In this document: positions 22,179 to 36,534 of the stretch, one piece after another | How the letters are laid out: every line of letters begins with the position of its first letter | How positions within the stretch are numbered: position 1 is the stretch's first letter | From: Hyalella azteca | Taxonomy: Eukaryota; Arthropoda; Malacostraca; Amphipoda; Hyalellidae | DNA: 64,000 bases | Reading direction: 5' to 3' | NCBI RefSeq assembly: GCF_000764305.2 | Contig: NW_025944327.1 | Coordinates: 310,001 to 374,000, forward strand | The notes under the pieces: generated by a model | Databases searched by the model: none | What the model saw: only the letters and a program-made list of their open reading frames with translations | Told to the model about the DNA's origin: nothing | Position numbers and translations under genes: made by a program

Positions 22179-22659
22179 CTTTTGTACAACGATAGTTAGG
22201 GAGAAATCCTTGATTTTGGTTCAAACAAGGACCTAGCGGCATTTACTATAACACGCCTAGATTATCTATAATACCAAATTGTAATGAACATTTCGATACG
22301 CAATGATTTTTATACAGGTTATTTGTCAATACTCGTGACTTAGAAGATTCCATTTATCTATGATGTTGTAATCACAAATTTATATTAAATCTGGAGGCAT
22401 GACAGAATTTATCAAGGTTATAATCGCCAATCTCATAATTTTAACGATTGTTTTATTTGCTAAATATAATTTAGGTTATGATCATATAAATATTATTCTG
22501 GGAAATTATTCTCAAAATATGGAGCCACACTCCACCGGGCGTCACTTTGTTCCAATAACTCATATTCCAGCAAGTCTCACGAGGCAATAGTAAGATTTGA
22601 ATTTAAAAGCGTTTTTTTGCGTTTATCACGCCCTAAGCCTTTCGCCAATTCTTAAAATC

Positions 22660-22845
22660 GTAGAACATTCACAGCTCGTTGCGGTCTCGAACGCGCAACC
22701 CACTGCTTCAATTTTGTTATGCTTAACCGCCCAGCTGCTTTGCCGATTTTCACCAGAAACTGAAGGGCAGAGCTGGTATTAAACCATCACTTCTCCGGTC
22801 CAATCCTGGTACTATGAACTGTAGCCACGGGCCCACCAAAATTTA
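22660..22845 (-). mobile_element. tRNA-derived SINE-like copy
   Basis: On the minus strand a box-A-like stretch (GTGGGCCCGTGGCTAC, near 22825) and a box-B-like stretch (GATGGTTTAATACC, near 22785) lie about 45 bases apart, as in a tRNA-derived head. The body, from TTTCTGGTGAAAATCGGC through GGCGGTTAAGCA to TTGAAGCAGTG, recurs at 39968-40215, which shows it is dispersed. It lies just upstream of CARM1. Confidence 0.65.
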
Positions 22846-24317
22846 GTGGACTTCCATCATCTAGGCAGTAGAATATGAATAAACACGCCTCTCGATAGAA
22901 TAAAGCAATATGTCGCAACTCTGTGTTTTTATATCAATATTCGCAATCAAATCATCATCCCACATTATGAAACATTTTGTGGCTTCATGATGGTCGTAAC
23001 AGGTGCTGCGATCGCCAATTTACATAAAGAAAGTAAGATCTACCGGCCATTGTTTATTCATCGTTGTGTTGCATACGAATCAACATCTAAATACCATGTT
23101 AATCGGCTCCCATTCCTGCCTCGTCCACCTTGTGACCTGAACAAAAAACTATGAGTTATTTTAATTTCTGATAAACATCCGACATAAATTTCACATCCAC
23201 ACCTGCTCTGTGCCTCATATGATTTGGGTGACGTTGGATGTATGTAAATTCTGCGTGCATATTCAATGTGAAACTAACAACTCACACCTACTTTACTCTT
23301 CTCCTCGAAGTACACTTCACCAGAGTCTGTTTTAAGCAGGAAAGCAATACACTCGGCTTCGCGCGTTTCAGTAGTATTACACAATATGCCTACTGAACCG
23401 TTTCATAATGAGATTTTTTTTTCTTCTGTCACTTGACAATAAATCGCTTCGAGTTGGGACAATAAATCATCGAAAGTGGAATGGCAATTTAATTAATAAT
23501 ATTTACATAAAAATCACGTAATTGTTCGCGTTTATTTACAAGCTTATTGATCAAAGAATGAGGTAAATATGAAAAGAAATATTCCGCATAAGTGTTTTCC
23601 CCGTTCAAAATAAGCAGGATTCACAAGCAGCAGATGTGCATGGAGAAATACGGAACCACAGACGTCTAATTTCACACAACGCGGCACAGTCACAAATTTC
23701 AATAGAGCAACTCAAACACACTGATTTTTCTAAAAAATTAGATTGATCAAGTACACCGATTTGCAGTTGGAGCTTGGAATTAAACTTATTCAATCGGATC
23801 AAGCGGGCTGGCAACGCATAATTTTTGTGCGACCCTCACTACAATTTTTTACAGCGTTGGCGAGACCTAATTAAATAACCTTCATACATCAAGATAACAA
23901 TATTGATACATATAATAAGTCGGTCATGGTATTTGCTCTTATAAAAACCACTCAAGAAAATTTTTAGGAAAACATATGAGCTTGAGTTTTTTAGAGAAGC
24001 TCATTTTAAAACATATCTTCATTCAGAGAAATTGCATTTTAAATTAAATTCATGTATAGCATGAATTCAAATTTAAAAATTCTTCTGAAACTCTCATAAC
24101 GCAGGCAAAAAATGAACATTTTTCTTAGGATCAGCGTGTGTGTTCGTTGGTTCTATACTTTTTCTAATATTTTTGACATTTACCGGCGAAAAATTTGTAC
24201 CTATATAAAGGACAAATTTCATGCCACATGTGTTTCCCACATAAACGAATAAAATATTACACATACATATTCTCAATCACATACATTCGGTTAAACATTA
24301 TGTAGATGGAATGAAAT

Positions 24318-24818
24318 GTTTTTTTTTTTTTTTTAAAGTTTACTAGCGCTTCAGCTATTTAGCTATCTCGCACCGAAAGTCAAGATGAACATCACCGTAG
24401 AGGTGGAAGGTCTCAATTATTCATCACCCACAAGGGGCGGAAGGTCTCAGATGTCCAGCCCGCTGAAGCTGGCTCGAAAGAAGCAGCGTTAGCATCTCAA
24501 AGAGACGAAGTGACAAGGAGGGACAGGTGAAAAGTAACAGAAACGAAGACACTCGAACAAGAGGTCGCTTACACGGGACGTCGGCCGCCCGCACGAGAGA
24601 GACAGAGAAGGGAAATGTAAGGAATCCTGCCTACATAATAACTTGGATGTAAGGAATCCTGCCTACATAATAACTTAACCCCACAACTGAGACCTGCAGT
24701 CAGTCACCGCGAGCTCAACGGTGGGGCGCTCAGGAACAATCCCCCTAGGAACGCGAAATCCCATAGGACTTCTGACGAGCACAGACACCCGTCAGAAGTC
24801 CCCCCTGAGGGGGGAATG
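24318..24818 (-). mobile_element. Retroposon copy 2 with poly(A) tail
   Basis: Minus-strand element of about 500 bases. Its 5' end near 24818 has a CCCCCCTCAGGGGGG palindrome and the ACTTCTGACG/CGTCAGAAGT stem. Its 3' end is a run of about 16 A at 24320-24336. Inside, a 28-base unit containing GTAAGGAATCCTGCCTAC occurs twice (once in copy 1). The poly(A) end indicates retroposition. No coding capacity seen; it is either a short non-autonomous element or a deleted LINE. Confidence 0.75.
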
Positions 24819-27800
24819 AAATGTAAAAAAGTGCGGAATTATCTACGTAAAATTACTAATTTGTGCCAACATGTAAATCCTTTACCAGGAACTAAACTTG
24901 TCACTTTAAACGCACAACGGAAACCTTGTTCAACCTTGTACAAGTATCAACAGGTTAACCGTTCATCCTTGTTTACCAAGTCCATGCAAGTCACATATAA
25001 ACAGTGGACTTTTGATAAGAGTTTACGTCAATCATAAAAATATTCTCCATTTGAATTTTTTGTTTGCAAAAAATTATATTTGGTTCTTTGCAGTCCTGGA
25101 ATACAATTTGGGTCAAGCGAATGAAATTGATTGACGTTGAGTATTTGAAGTGAACGGAGAAATATTTACTCCAAATAACGCTAAAATGGACTGTTAATTT
25201 AATACAAATCATTGCATTCGATGGCTAACTGTCAAAACAACAATTTGCATTCTGATTAAAAATTGTGATAACAGGTTCCAATCATTCTACTTCAACTTCT
25301 CCAATGTTTACTAAAAATTCAGAAGCATAGAAAACGCCAAAAAATAAATCATGACGTTATTGAATAGATTAAATAAGTTTTCAATGGGACAATGGTGAAT
25401 ATTGCTGGTGACATGAGTACTTGTATGTTTAATTATACTTTATATTTGGTTCAAGGAACTTTGATGATAGCAAAGGACAATTTCTGTATCATGAGTTTAA
25501 GGATGTAACGTTCTGGCGTCATTCCTATACAAGCCTTCAGAACGCGTTCAGCGTATAATGAGCGTCCAGAATATAACCCATACGAGAACCTACTTTCGAT
25601 AGCGATGCAGAGCCGTGAATTTTTTGGAAACATTAGATTACAATAACTCAGTGTTAAGTGGTAAGTTATTCAAAGATGACTGTAATAAAACTCAATTTGA
25701 GGAATAATTATGAAATGCACTACAATTAACCAATATCATATGCAATATGAATTTAGTGCACGTAAAGCAATGTTGTCAATATCTCACATTTTTAAAATTT
25801 TTAAGGCCTTAAGTGGGCAGTGAAATGGGGAACAGTTCTTTCTATAGATGAACGATTTACTTCCGTCCAAGGCAAATCTATAGATTTGATTATTGCATCA
25901 CCATTCCTTTATCAATTTGAATATAAAATTATACTCAATTTAGAATGCATGGTTGCTAGAGGCACTGTATACATTTACCGCATATGTAAATCATGAGTCC
26001 AACGGAAATTAGTTGGTGCAAAGTCATTACTTAATCTTAAAAAAGTTGTACTAGAAGATGAGTTGATAACCGATACTTTGATATACTACGTATTAAATGT
26101 AAGCATTAAGGTTATCATCGAAGCTACGCGTATAAAGAAGAAAGTACATTCAAAATACGAGATGTGCATACAAAGAATATATTTTGATTTGCGCTGGAAT
26201 ATTTTACAACTGAGGAAGGTCCTCCATACATATCACCTAAAGCACTGCTCCACATTCATATCACTAAAATTCAATGAAAGTCAAACTAGATTACTTACTT
26301 ATTTCAGGAGAAAAGATCAACAACAAATTATATACAATCGAGTTTTTTACAGAGTATATAAGGACTTATACGTTATAAATAATAATAAAACCTGCAACAA
26401 AATAGTCGGGTTACGTTTCGAATATGAACATAAAATGTTAGACGTACAAACAATCCACCTGCTAACAACGAGCAGATTTTGGTAGTTATTAAGTACAACT
26501 TATTACGATCAAATGGAACGAAAAAAAATATGAAGCACGGATCCTCCTTATAGAACTAGTCTTGAAATCAAAACTATCCTTAGTAATCAGAAGATAAGAA
26601 GGATAAACGTCTGCAATTAACACTGGAACGTTATTATTATGTACATCACATTAAGAGTTGCTCAAGTAAATTGCAAAGCTATCTTAAAATAAGACGCTTA
26701 TACGAAACGATGAAGATGGTGAGAGTGCATCGCTACATATCGTAACAGTTTGATTGAATAGACCCTGTTTGCTCCAAACTTTATAATGGATAAAAACCTA
26801 GAACGCTTAACCCTTTCACTATACATACCATATAGTGAAGTTACACAACTGTGGTAGGAATAAAATTATGAATAGTGTGGACAAATTTGTCGTCACCGGC
26901 AGCAAATATTTCAAATAATTACTAATGTAACCAATAGTGCGTTCATTCACTGGCATAGTATTGAATCGGTAACTAATATAAGGCAAAGCTGCCATTTTAT
27001 TCTTTTCAAACACAACTGTACATTGAAAATACCGACAAAAGCTTGTATAAAATGTGAAAGATGAAACATTTCAAATTTCGAGAACGTGCAAGAATTCAGA
27101 AGGTAATCTAAATTCTTGCAGACGAGATTATCGACAATGCAACATTTAAGATATTATGCTAATATAAAGAAACAGGGTTAAGAAAACTTTAATTTGGGGC
27201 ATTAATTAGGGAAATTACAAGATAATCAAAACACTGTTAAATACTTAATGTGATTTGGATTTAATGACGCGTATTTTGCTCGTAGTCGGATATTGTTTAA
27301 CATCAAGTGAAAAATATTCAGTTAATTTCACATATTAATTATTATTAACCACCTTTGGTTGCCAGATATGTTAGATTTTTACTAGTACAAGATGCGTGAT
27401 CGAATGAACACCCTTATGAAAAATAACTCAGATCTATATCCTACTTCTAGTTATTCCTCAGCCGACGAGTTATTAGTAAAAACTTTCAAGCAAATATTTT
27501 CACACAAATAGAACGAAAAAAAAATATTTTCCCTGCATTACGAGGTTAGGTCATTTCAATACAGGGCATGTTTAAATAGCTGCATGGTATCAATGCAGTC
27601 ATTTCTTGTTACACAAGTTACCCTTTAGAAAAGTGCAGGGTATTATTGTTTGAAATGCTTGAAAAAAAAATGATTAGCTCTTAGATGATAACGAAAGTCT
27701 GATACAGACTATTTCACTACCATTTTATTCAATTATTTCAGCCACCATCAGAAATAACACGGCGATCACCTGTTACACCAAGACTTGTATTAATAAAGCC

Positions 27801-29718
27801 GCCATGCAGATACAACCGATTGCAGCAGCAAGTACCGTGGTAGCTAGCATAAACCTCATTAGAATATAAGCTGGGTTTCGAAATGTTTCTTTAATCAAGT
27901 TCATAAATGACTGAATAGACATCTAGACATAAGATATATGATTAAACGATTTGACTTCGGATACAAAACCTGGAGCGCGTTAGAATAAAGTTACTCCGAT
28001 CGAGTTACTCCGTCCTATAAGAATCGAGCATCGTTCAAATTATAAGACATCGGCCTCCAATGATACTTTGAAACAGGAAGTACGAGTCCGAAAGGCTGCA
28101 TGTTACTTTTTTCCATAACTTGACATTGAAGTCTCACACTCCTGATACTATGCCGAGGGAATTAAAGAGCGGTACTAGTGTGAGTATCAGGTAATAGTGT
28201 GCGTTTTGAACAGAGAAGCTTATTTAAACGAAAAAACCTACTGCCAATCTCTCCACCTTCGACAAAAACCCACTTAACAAGTGAAGTAGGTAGTAAAAGT
28301 GTTATGGCGATAACTACTTAGATAAATTATACTTATTTTGATTATCATGGAAGGGTAGTCGATCATTGCTCGCGAGTCCTGCAGTTTATGCAAATGAATA
28401 ACTGCAGGGTTAAAACAATGGCGCGATATCGCATCAAGACGAGCCTTACCAACTGAATTAATTGTAATAAATTTAAAAGGAAAAGCTTGACATTAATTAA
28501 TGGACGAGTGATAACTACTTCTAATGCACCTAAATTGGAAGAATAGCTATCATCAAGACTAATTCATCGGATGATAAATTGCCATGAGAATCTAACTCAT
28601 TAACATCATTGAACAGATAAAATAGTTGCATGGAATTTTATACAGAACATGCCAATATTAATCAATATGCCAGACGATTAAAAAGCTAATCTTTCATGTG
28701 ATACCTCGCAATAATTATTAATCGTGTTTAATTAATTAATTAATTAATTAGACTTTAATTACAATTCATAATCATGTTGAACCGCAACCCACGATACACG
28801 ACTTAGATGGGCATAGGTCCAGACCGAGGTAAGACTTGGGTATCAATGTTCAATAATTTCCCAATACTAATTCAATGTAATATCACCAAGCACGTGAACA
28901 TGAGAACAGGGAACCCGTAAACAAAAACTTTTCATATTAAAAATCGTAAATTGACGGAAAGAAGATGTATCCAGTGACAGCATCTCATTAGTAAATGTCG
29001 TGTAATAGTGACTATTCGCCGCAATAATGTATTTAAATATCAATTAATGCAATCCCAAATAACTGGCAACTGAAAATTGTTGATTCAAGGCAATCTGGTG
29101 AGAAATTAATCGCATTCGCTACAGTCACATCAGCAAGGGCACCTCAAATTCGGCTTACTCTATCACTGATCGAATTTATTCCTCATATTATTAATCTTCG
29201 CATAAATGAGATATGCCATGTAGAATGGATTGTTTTCAAAAAAATAATCTACAAATTTTCTAGAAAGAAGAAAATTAATTAGTTTTTAATTCCTGCTTAG
29301 AAACAACTTACACAAAAAATTCTAATCTGTACGGCAGAGAACTCAGCATTAGAAGAAAATAACTTGTCCACGTAAGGCTAATGTCGCTAAATGTTATTCG
29401 TATTTGCTACAGTTTGATAGGGCGCTCTTTTTACAATGAATTTTTAACAAAATTAGTTAATAGCTTTAGCAAATTAAGTAACTGATGCTCTACTTATAGA
29501 AGGACGAATGGCTTCATTCATGAATTATAACTAGCTAATGAAACTCTTAACTATGGATTTTTAAAGCCTTTTTGTTGGGTGCTTATTGTCGAAAACATAG
29601 ATAATTGTTCATAAGGGGCCAGGTTAACTTTCATTAGACCTTATTTAGGCATCTGAACTGCTTCATATTTTAAACAATTTTATAATAGATTCAATTTGAT
29701 TTTCTTTTGCATTAGCTG

Positions 29719-30132
29719 ATGTCGGATAATAGAAGGGGCAGGAAACGGAGAGGAAGGAAGCTGGACAAAGAGGAAGAGGTAGCTGGGATAGAGAGGAAGC
29801 TGGACCAAGAAGGAGAGGTAACTGGGAGAGAGAGGAAGCTGGACAAAGAGGCACAGGAAACTTGGAGGGGGAGGAAGCTGGACCAAGAGGAAGAGGTAGC
29901 TGGGAGGAAGAGGAAGCTGGACCAAGTGGAAGAGGTAGCTAGGAGGGAGAGGAAGTTGGACCAAGTGGAAGAGGTAGCTAGGAGGGAGAGGAAGCTGGAC
30001 CAAGTGGATGAGGCAGCTAGGAGGGAGAGGAAGTTGGACCAAGTGGAAGAGGAGGAAGTTGGACCAAGAGGAAGAGGTAGCTGGGAGAGGAAGCTGGGCC
30101 AAGAGGGAGCAGTAACTGGAAAGGAGAGGTAA
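29719..30132. repeat. Purine-rich 30-48-bp minisatellite
   Basis: About a dozen degenerate copies of GAGGAAGCTGGACCAAG plus TGGAAGAGGTAGCTAGGAGG. The plus strand is almost all purine for 400 bases. Both strands stay open (frames of 137-167 codons) because the unit is close to a multiple of three; these are not genes. Confidence 0.92.
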
Positions 30133-30591
30133 ATGAACTTGGAATTCACCGGCAAAAGAGAGCTAAATGTCTCAGAAGTAAACATCTCGAAGAAAGAATG
30201 CAACACTTTGATCATGCATAATTCGAAATATTCTTCGATAGTAGAGAATTAAGTGAACTAGATTGGTATACGGGTCAAGGGGATGCTGGAATCTGTACAC
30301 ACGTGTAGTTAATTCTTGGGATAAACTCGTCTCATTTGAAAGGGGATATGACGGTACATTTTCGAAGAGTCCAGAAGTAAGATTTTAAATAAAAGTGTTT
30401 ACAAATAGAATAAAAATGGCGTGATGAGGGCATGGAGTTCACGTGATGGCGGCAGCCACGGGAGTAGGCGGCAAGGACGAAGCATGGGCGTCGTCTTCTA
30501 GATGTTCATCTGAAGGTCTGCTCAGCGAATAGTTAATGAGTAAACATCAAATCCTAATAATATTCATAATTATTAATGGTGGTGTCTGTCA

Positions 30592-30815
30592 AACGTATAA
30601 AGGCTGTCAAAAAACAGTACAAATGAAATGGCAGTAAAAAATTTGTATTTTGATTTGTTATTCAGAAGTAAGAATTTGACTTGATATTCAGAAACAAGTA
30701 AGTCTCCGTCTCTCAAGGTAATAAAGTCTGTCAAAAAATACATTACAAATCAAATGACAATAAAAAATTTTAATTTTGACTTGATATTCAGAAGTGAGAA
30801 TTTGACTTGATATAG
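30592..30815. repeat. Tandem duplication, about 115 bp x 2
   Basis: Two diverged copies built on AAGTCTGTCAAAAAAT, then AATGACAATAAAAAATTT and TTTGACTTGATATTCAGAAG. AT-rich; no coding content seen. Confidence 0.8.
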
Positions 30816-31739
30816 AGAGATTTGTGACACGCGGAAATTGTGCGTATTATAATTACAGACTATACTAAAGACCTCGTAATATTTATACTTATTGGGGAAT
30901 AGCTAAGGATATGTAAATCAATAATACATTGCAAGTGAAGTAATGTGCTCAAGTGCAGTGTAGACCATGTACATGGTGCGAAAACAGGAGAGCTGTGATA
31001 CAAGTGACGTCATCAACACAATACGTTTGTGCGAGTTTGAAATAAAGTGGGAAGAAATGTGTATAGATAGATTACTTGAAAATTATAATATGTATCAATC
31101 ATATATGCTTGCTTTTCCGTACGGTTTCAGCGACAAGGACTACATTATCTTGTTTTATAACAATTATTAGTTCTCACTTTGAACAGGCAGTTACGAAGCC
31201 AGTGTTGTTGACATTTATTTTAGCGCAATATGAATTTGCATATTGTGTCCGAACTCGAAATTAAATATTTAGCCACAAGACAAATAGATGCTGAAATGAT
31301 CATAAAAACTAAATAATTTCCGCTGCAAAAACCTAAATCAATTAATTTCAATGATGAAAATTTCGTTTCTCTTCCGCTTTTTAAAATGCTGGTCACTTTT
31401 CTACTATTGAGAAATCGCAAGACTACGAAACACATTTAGTAAATATTGTAATGGCGACAATAATTATATCTAATTACACGTATGAAGTTTTCAGTATCAA
31501 GAAAAATGATGTTTGGATAAATTGAATATTTAGATTAAAGTGTAATAGTGATGATAAAAAATTATATAGCAATGAGCACACACAATGACTAATCCATATT
31601 CTAGTTCATTATTCAAACACTTGGATCATTTTGTGATTCAACGCGTCTCGACAATAACAGAGAAAAGAAATATTTCTCTTTTTTAAATATACAAACTCAA
31701 GCCTATATTACCTGAAGAAGAGGTTTGAGTTCGGCAGCA

Positions 31740-32600
31740 TAGACGCTCTTCTTCCTTTTCCAGGAACGTCTTCTTCCGTTTCCTGCTTCAATTTCCTTTT
31801 TCCATTTCCTTCTTCCATTTCCTTCTTCCATTTCCTTCTTCCATTTTCTTCCTCCATTTCATTTTTCCATTTCTTCTTTCGTTGCCTCTTCTGTTACTTC
31901 CTTACGTTTCCTTCGCCCGTTTCCTTCTTCCATTTCAATGCTGTCCAGTCCCCATCTATTTCTTACTTCTGTTTTCAGTTCCGTCCAGTCTTCTTCCATT
32001 TCCTTCTTCTGTTTCCAGTTTTGTCCAGTCTCTTTCTGATTTCAGTTTCGTCTAGTCTTTTTCCGTTTCCAGTTCCGTCCAGTTTACTTCCGTTTCCTTT
32101 TCCGTTTCCAATTTCATCCAGTCTTTTCCTGTTTTCAGTTCCTTCTAGTCTAAATCCGTTTCCTTCTTCCGTTCCCAGTTCCGTCCAATCTTCAACCGTT
32201 TCTTCCTCCTGTTTCCAGTTCCGTCCAATCTTCTTCCGTTTTCAGTTTCGTCCAATCTTTTTCCGTCTTCTTCATCAGTTTCCAGTTCCGTCCAATCTTT
32301 ATCCGTTTCATTCTCCTGTTTCCAGTTCCGTAAACTCTTCTTCCGTTTTCAGTTTCTCCAATCTTCTTCCGTTTCCTTTTCCGTTTCCAATTTCATTCTG
32401 TCTTTTCCTGTTTTCAGTTCTATCTAGTCTTCATCCGTTTCCTTCTTCAGTTTCCAGTTCCGTCCAATCTTTATCCGTTTTTTCTCCTGTTTCCAGTTCC
32501 GTCTAGTCTTCTTCCGTTTTCAGTTTCGTCCAATCTTCTTCCGTCTTCTTCCGTTTCCAGTTCCGTCCAGTCTCTTTCCGTTTCCCGTTGCAGGCATGGC
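31740..32600. repeat. Pyrimidine-rich CTTCCGTTTC satellite
   Basis: About 860 bases of degenerate units such as TTCCGTTTCCAGTTCCGTCC and AGTCTTCTTCCG. The plus strand is pyrimidine-rich. A 161-codon frame (32021-32506) is just repeat translation (SSLFPFPVPSS). Confidence 0.92.
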
Positions 32601-33564
32601 TGTCCGGCCTCAGTCGAATTAAAATCTATTACTGTTCCTTGTGTCCACAGAGACGATGGTTCGTAACTTTGGAGGTTTGGGTTCAAAATTTACGGATTTA
32701 AGTTCAGATTTCAGTGATAATTTACATTTTCCTGATCATGTTTGACTACAAAAATCTAGCTTCAAAGTGCCATGTCCCAAATAAAGTTAGAGTTTTTTCT
32801 TCTGTAAACCAGCAGAATAAAACGAGTTTTTCCTCTGTAAATCAGCAGAAGAAATCCAGTTTTTTTCTGTTAATCAGTTTGTTCAGACACTAGTAATATT
32901 GAAATCACTCACAACTGCATCAGTGATCATTTAATTACTCATGGCCAGCTACACATTTCAGTCATTTACAACTCGGAACTGAATAGCGCAGATTTAAACA
33001 GGCCAGAAATCCTAGTGCACGGCAAAGTGTTGTAACTAATATGTCAGAACCCCGACGTGCAGTATGGTGTATATAAATGAATAAAATAGAAATGTCGGCA
33101 CTGAAGAAATAGGCCCATGGCCTGTTGCCAAACTCTATCTCAGTTCATGCTAAATATTAAAAAAAACAATCAATTATTCACATATTATAAAACAAAGCTT
33201 GCTTCAAGAAGACGCTTCTTCAGGAAACGCTAACAGCATCTTCTCCATCCATGGCAGAATATCATGGAGTTTGATTTTCTTCACCGCCTTATCAAACAGT
33301 CAACAATAATCCACCGCAAAATCGATGCACATTCCTAGCAGCGAAGGCATTTCATACTAAAATGTATGACAATTTTCATCCATAAACCACACATATTTTA
33401 AATCATCGCACAAAATATTTATGATGACTATAGTAGAACGTATGCAGAGAAGCGGTGTCGGGGGCGTGGTGCGTGTTACCTCAGGGAGGGACAGCACAGG
33501 ATGGAGCTCCGGGGCAGCTGAGGAGTCAGGTAGCTGCTGCCGTCCGATACTGACGCCGAACAAG

Positions 33565-33910
33565 GGTAGAATGCTGGTATTGTACCAGGGTAGAATGTTG
33601 GTATTGTACCAGGGTATAGAATGTTGGTATAAGAGTTATAGGGGCACCAAGTATCACAGTTGTACCAGGTATGTGTTGAAACGTATATCAGAGCTGTAGC
33701 ATGTATTTATCAGTGTTACATCAAGTATCAGAACTGTAGCATGTGCTCTGCATGTGCTCTGTAGCATGTGCAGTGTTTAATCAAGTATCAGAGCTGTACC
33801 AGGTATCTGTGTTGTATAAATTACTAAAGATAAAACTGGTATCAGTGCTGCATAAGGTATCCAAGTTGTATCAGGTATCAGAGTATCAAAAAGTATCAGT
33901 ATTGTATGAG
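33565..33910. repeat. Degenerate GTATCAG repeat
   Basis: Short units, first GGGTAGAATGTTGGTATTGTACC (about 28 bp, three copies) and then 20-30-base units around TATCAGAGCTGTAGCATGT, decaying to the right. Confidence 0.75.
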
Positions 33911-33983
33911 TAACAGACCAGCAGCACACGCGGTGCCGGTTATATAGCACCGCAACTACCGTTTATGTCTAACAGTGTGGTTC

Positions 33984-34145
33984 ATATATTAGCCCAGTAT
34001 ATATTATATATATTATGTATAAAACTCAAGTATATTAGACCAGTGGGTATGAAATGTTCCGTTTTATATTAGCCCAGTACAGGTTATATATATTAGGTAT
34101 AAACCTCAGATATATTAGACCAGGGGGTATGAAAATTTCCGTCTT
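33984..34145. repeat. About 80-bp tandem pair
   Basis: Two copies beginning TATATTAGCCCAGTA and ending GGTATGAAATGTTCCG or GGTATGAAAATTTCCG, around 85% alike. Confidence 0.85.
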
Positions 34146-35287
34146 TTTCACAATAAAGCTGGAATATGCTGGAGTAACATCAGTGGCGTGTTTGTAAGAC
34201 AATAAAATTATGTTAGTGGATGATCCGCGACATGTTGAAAGGGAATATCAGTAGCATACCAGAAAAATACTTAAAAATATAATTCCTTACTAATAATAAA
34301 TACTTGCGTATCAGTAAGGAGCTAGAGTATCATTTGATTTTCTGATTATTTCAGTAGAATGGCACGTCTAAGAAGAGACTCATTGCAATGATAAATTAAT
34401 ACAATAAATACCGTTGAGCGATTTTCGCTTAGCTCAATTTCTCAGCAATATTTGACTATCTAAACAGAAAAAATTACGATCTTATTTCTAACCTATCAAT
34501 TGGCAAACGATCAGGATTTTATCGCAGTTTTGGAGGCAAATTGTAAGTTCGTATGCAATTTGAGACATGCTAACGCTTATGACATGAAGACGAGCCAATT
34601 TTTCCTAATTATTTCAAAAATAATCAGAAACTAGTCAAACAATGAGCTGCATGCCTCTGATTAGTCGCTGTCAAGTCTCATCATTCAAGATAGCGAGATA
34701 AAATCTCATTATACACTCAGAGTATTGAGAGGGTTAATGATCCGAATAAGGATGCATTTTCTGCCATTTTACGAGTCAGCCTGACTCAGTTAGGCCTGAA
34801 AAAAATGCGTCAGTGCTACGTCTGCTCATTGCTCGTGACGTGGATGGATTATTGGATTACGACCCACTTATTGTTTTGAGTGTAAAGCGCGCCAGATCAT
34901 GTATACAAAAGCATAGGTCAGAACAGATTGCTTTCTCATTTTCAATTACAGTATAATTTGCAAATCAGATCTCGACCTAACACGGAGGGCCGAAGCATAG
35001 TTGATTACGATCTGAATATTTCAATGGAACTGACTTAATATGAGTTTATTGACCATCAAGACGCACAATGGTTGAGAAAATTATGGGTCAATTGCAATCG
35101 CTTCGCCAAGTGTTGCTCACGTTGAGATCACGAAAAGTTTCGTACAGTTGGATTGTAAATCGCCGTATCCCACTATTATATATGACAAGACAGCGTTTTA
35201 TTACTGGCACATGAATCGTTTTGATTCGCTTCAAACTGACGGGAAATGCGACATACGATGGGCAAATACCGTATAGCTAATCCCTTT

Positions 35288-35432
35288 GTCAGCTTTGCTG
35301 GCTTCAGTTTAAGCTGCAAGCTAATTTAGAGTCGATTGTCTGCTTAACTGGATTGAGATTTAGCTTTGTTGGCTTCAGTTAAGCTGCAAGCTAATTTAGA
35401 GTCGATTGTCTGCTTAACTGGATTGAGATTTA
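35288..35432. repeat. About 72-bp recent tandem duplication
   Basis: Two nearly identical copies beginning GCTTTGCTGGCTTCAGTT and ending TTAACTGGATTGAGATTT. High identity suggests a recent event. Confidence 0.9.
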
Positions 35433-36534
35433 TGGTGCGTTAATCAGCGAAGAGGTTCAAATTAAGTGAACGATAAAATTCCGCTCAGGATTGTCAGAAC
35501 CAAATCTAGAAGCTGGATAGAGTTAGGTCTTTAATCAATGTTCATAGGTTACGAACTTTAGAAATTAAGTAAAAAAAGGCTCATATAACCGTTCTGTTTT
35601 AAGGTCAAAGGTCAGGTTCCTGATAAGTTAAATTTATAAAAATTCTGGAAATTTAACTCAAATAAATGGAAGGAGATACTCAGTATGAATAACTTCTTCA
35701 ACTAATGGCATATAGGCAACTTAAAAGCCTGATAGAAAATTGATAGACAACAAATTGCTCTGACTTTTCCACGCCAGTGAACACCTACGAAAAAAATCAT
35801 TAAAATTCAATGAATCACTACGGGATTTGGCACCGGAGAACGCATTTGTTGAGGAAAAATTGTCAAGTAAAAAATGCTAGCTCGGCCACAAGACATGCAC
35901 CAGAAGGAGTCCTATTAAGGATTATTGATGGAAATGTGTGCACGTTAATTAGTTCCAGTTTTCACTAAATTTTATGAATTAAATTCATTATTATAAACGG
36001 AAAGAGGATAACATTTTTTCTCATACTGTTATTTATAGTAGTCGTCAACCAGCAAAATGTTCATTATCATTATCGTAATGTATAACGAACATTATAGATT
36101 ACGATAATGCAATTTGAGTTCATTATCGCAATCTATATTTCCATGAAAGAGCATAGCATATGTGTAAACTATTAATTAACGAACATGCGTTTAAAATTGA
36201 GTCATGCGACGATTCGCGAATTCGGTACAGCAATTAAATCGATAGACCGGAAAAATGTTTTTACGTAGTCCGTAACTAATTTAATTAGTGAGAGTTGGAG
36301 TTATTTACGGTAATGGACTACGGTCTTCATTTTCCCATGTTAACTCTCATATGCTGAACATATTTCACACGTATTTTCATTCGCAGTTTAGGTTGTGAAC
36401 TTTTCAGACGTGCATTCGCAAATTATTAGGCAGCAGTTATGTTTTTGCCGATCATATTCGTACAAATGAAGAGACAAGCAAGTTATACCTGAAGTATAGT
36501 TAGGAAGCGTTACTAATTAATTGGGAGCATTTAA

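Noticed and set aside
26063..26485. 140-codon plus-strand frame in the intergenic region
   Set aside because: AT-rich composition, no recognisable motif, no exon-like GC rise or neighbouring exons. Probably chance; homology search would settle it.
29680..30215. Frames of 137-167 codons on both strands
   Set aside because: Purine-rich minisatellite whose period is near a multiple of three; no domain and no splice context.
32021..32506. 161-codon plus-strand frame
   Set aside because: Translation of a pyrimidine-rich satellite (Ser/Phe/Pro only).
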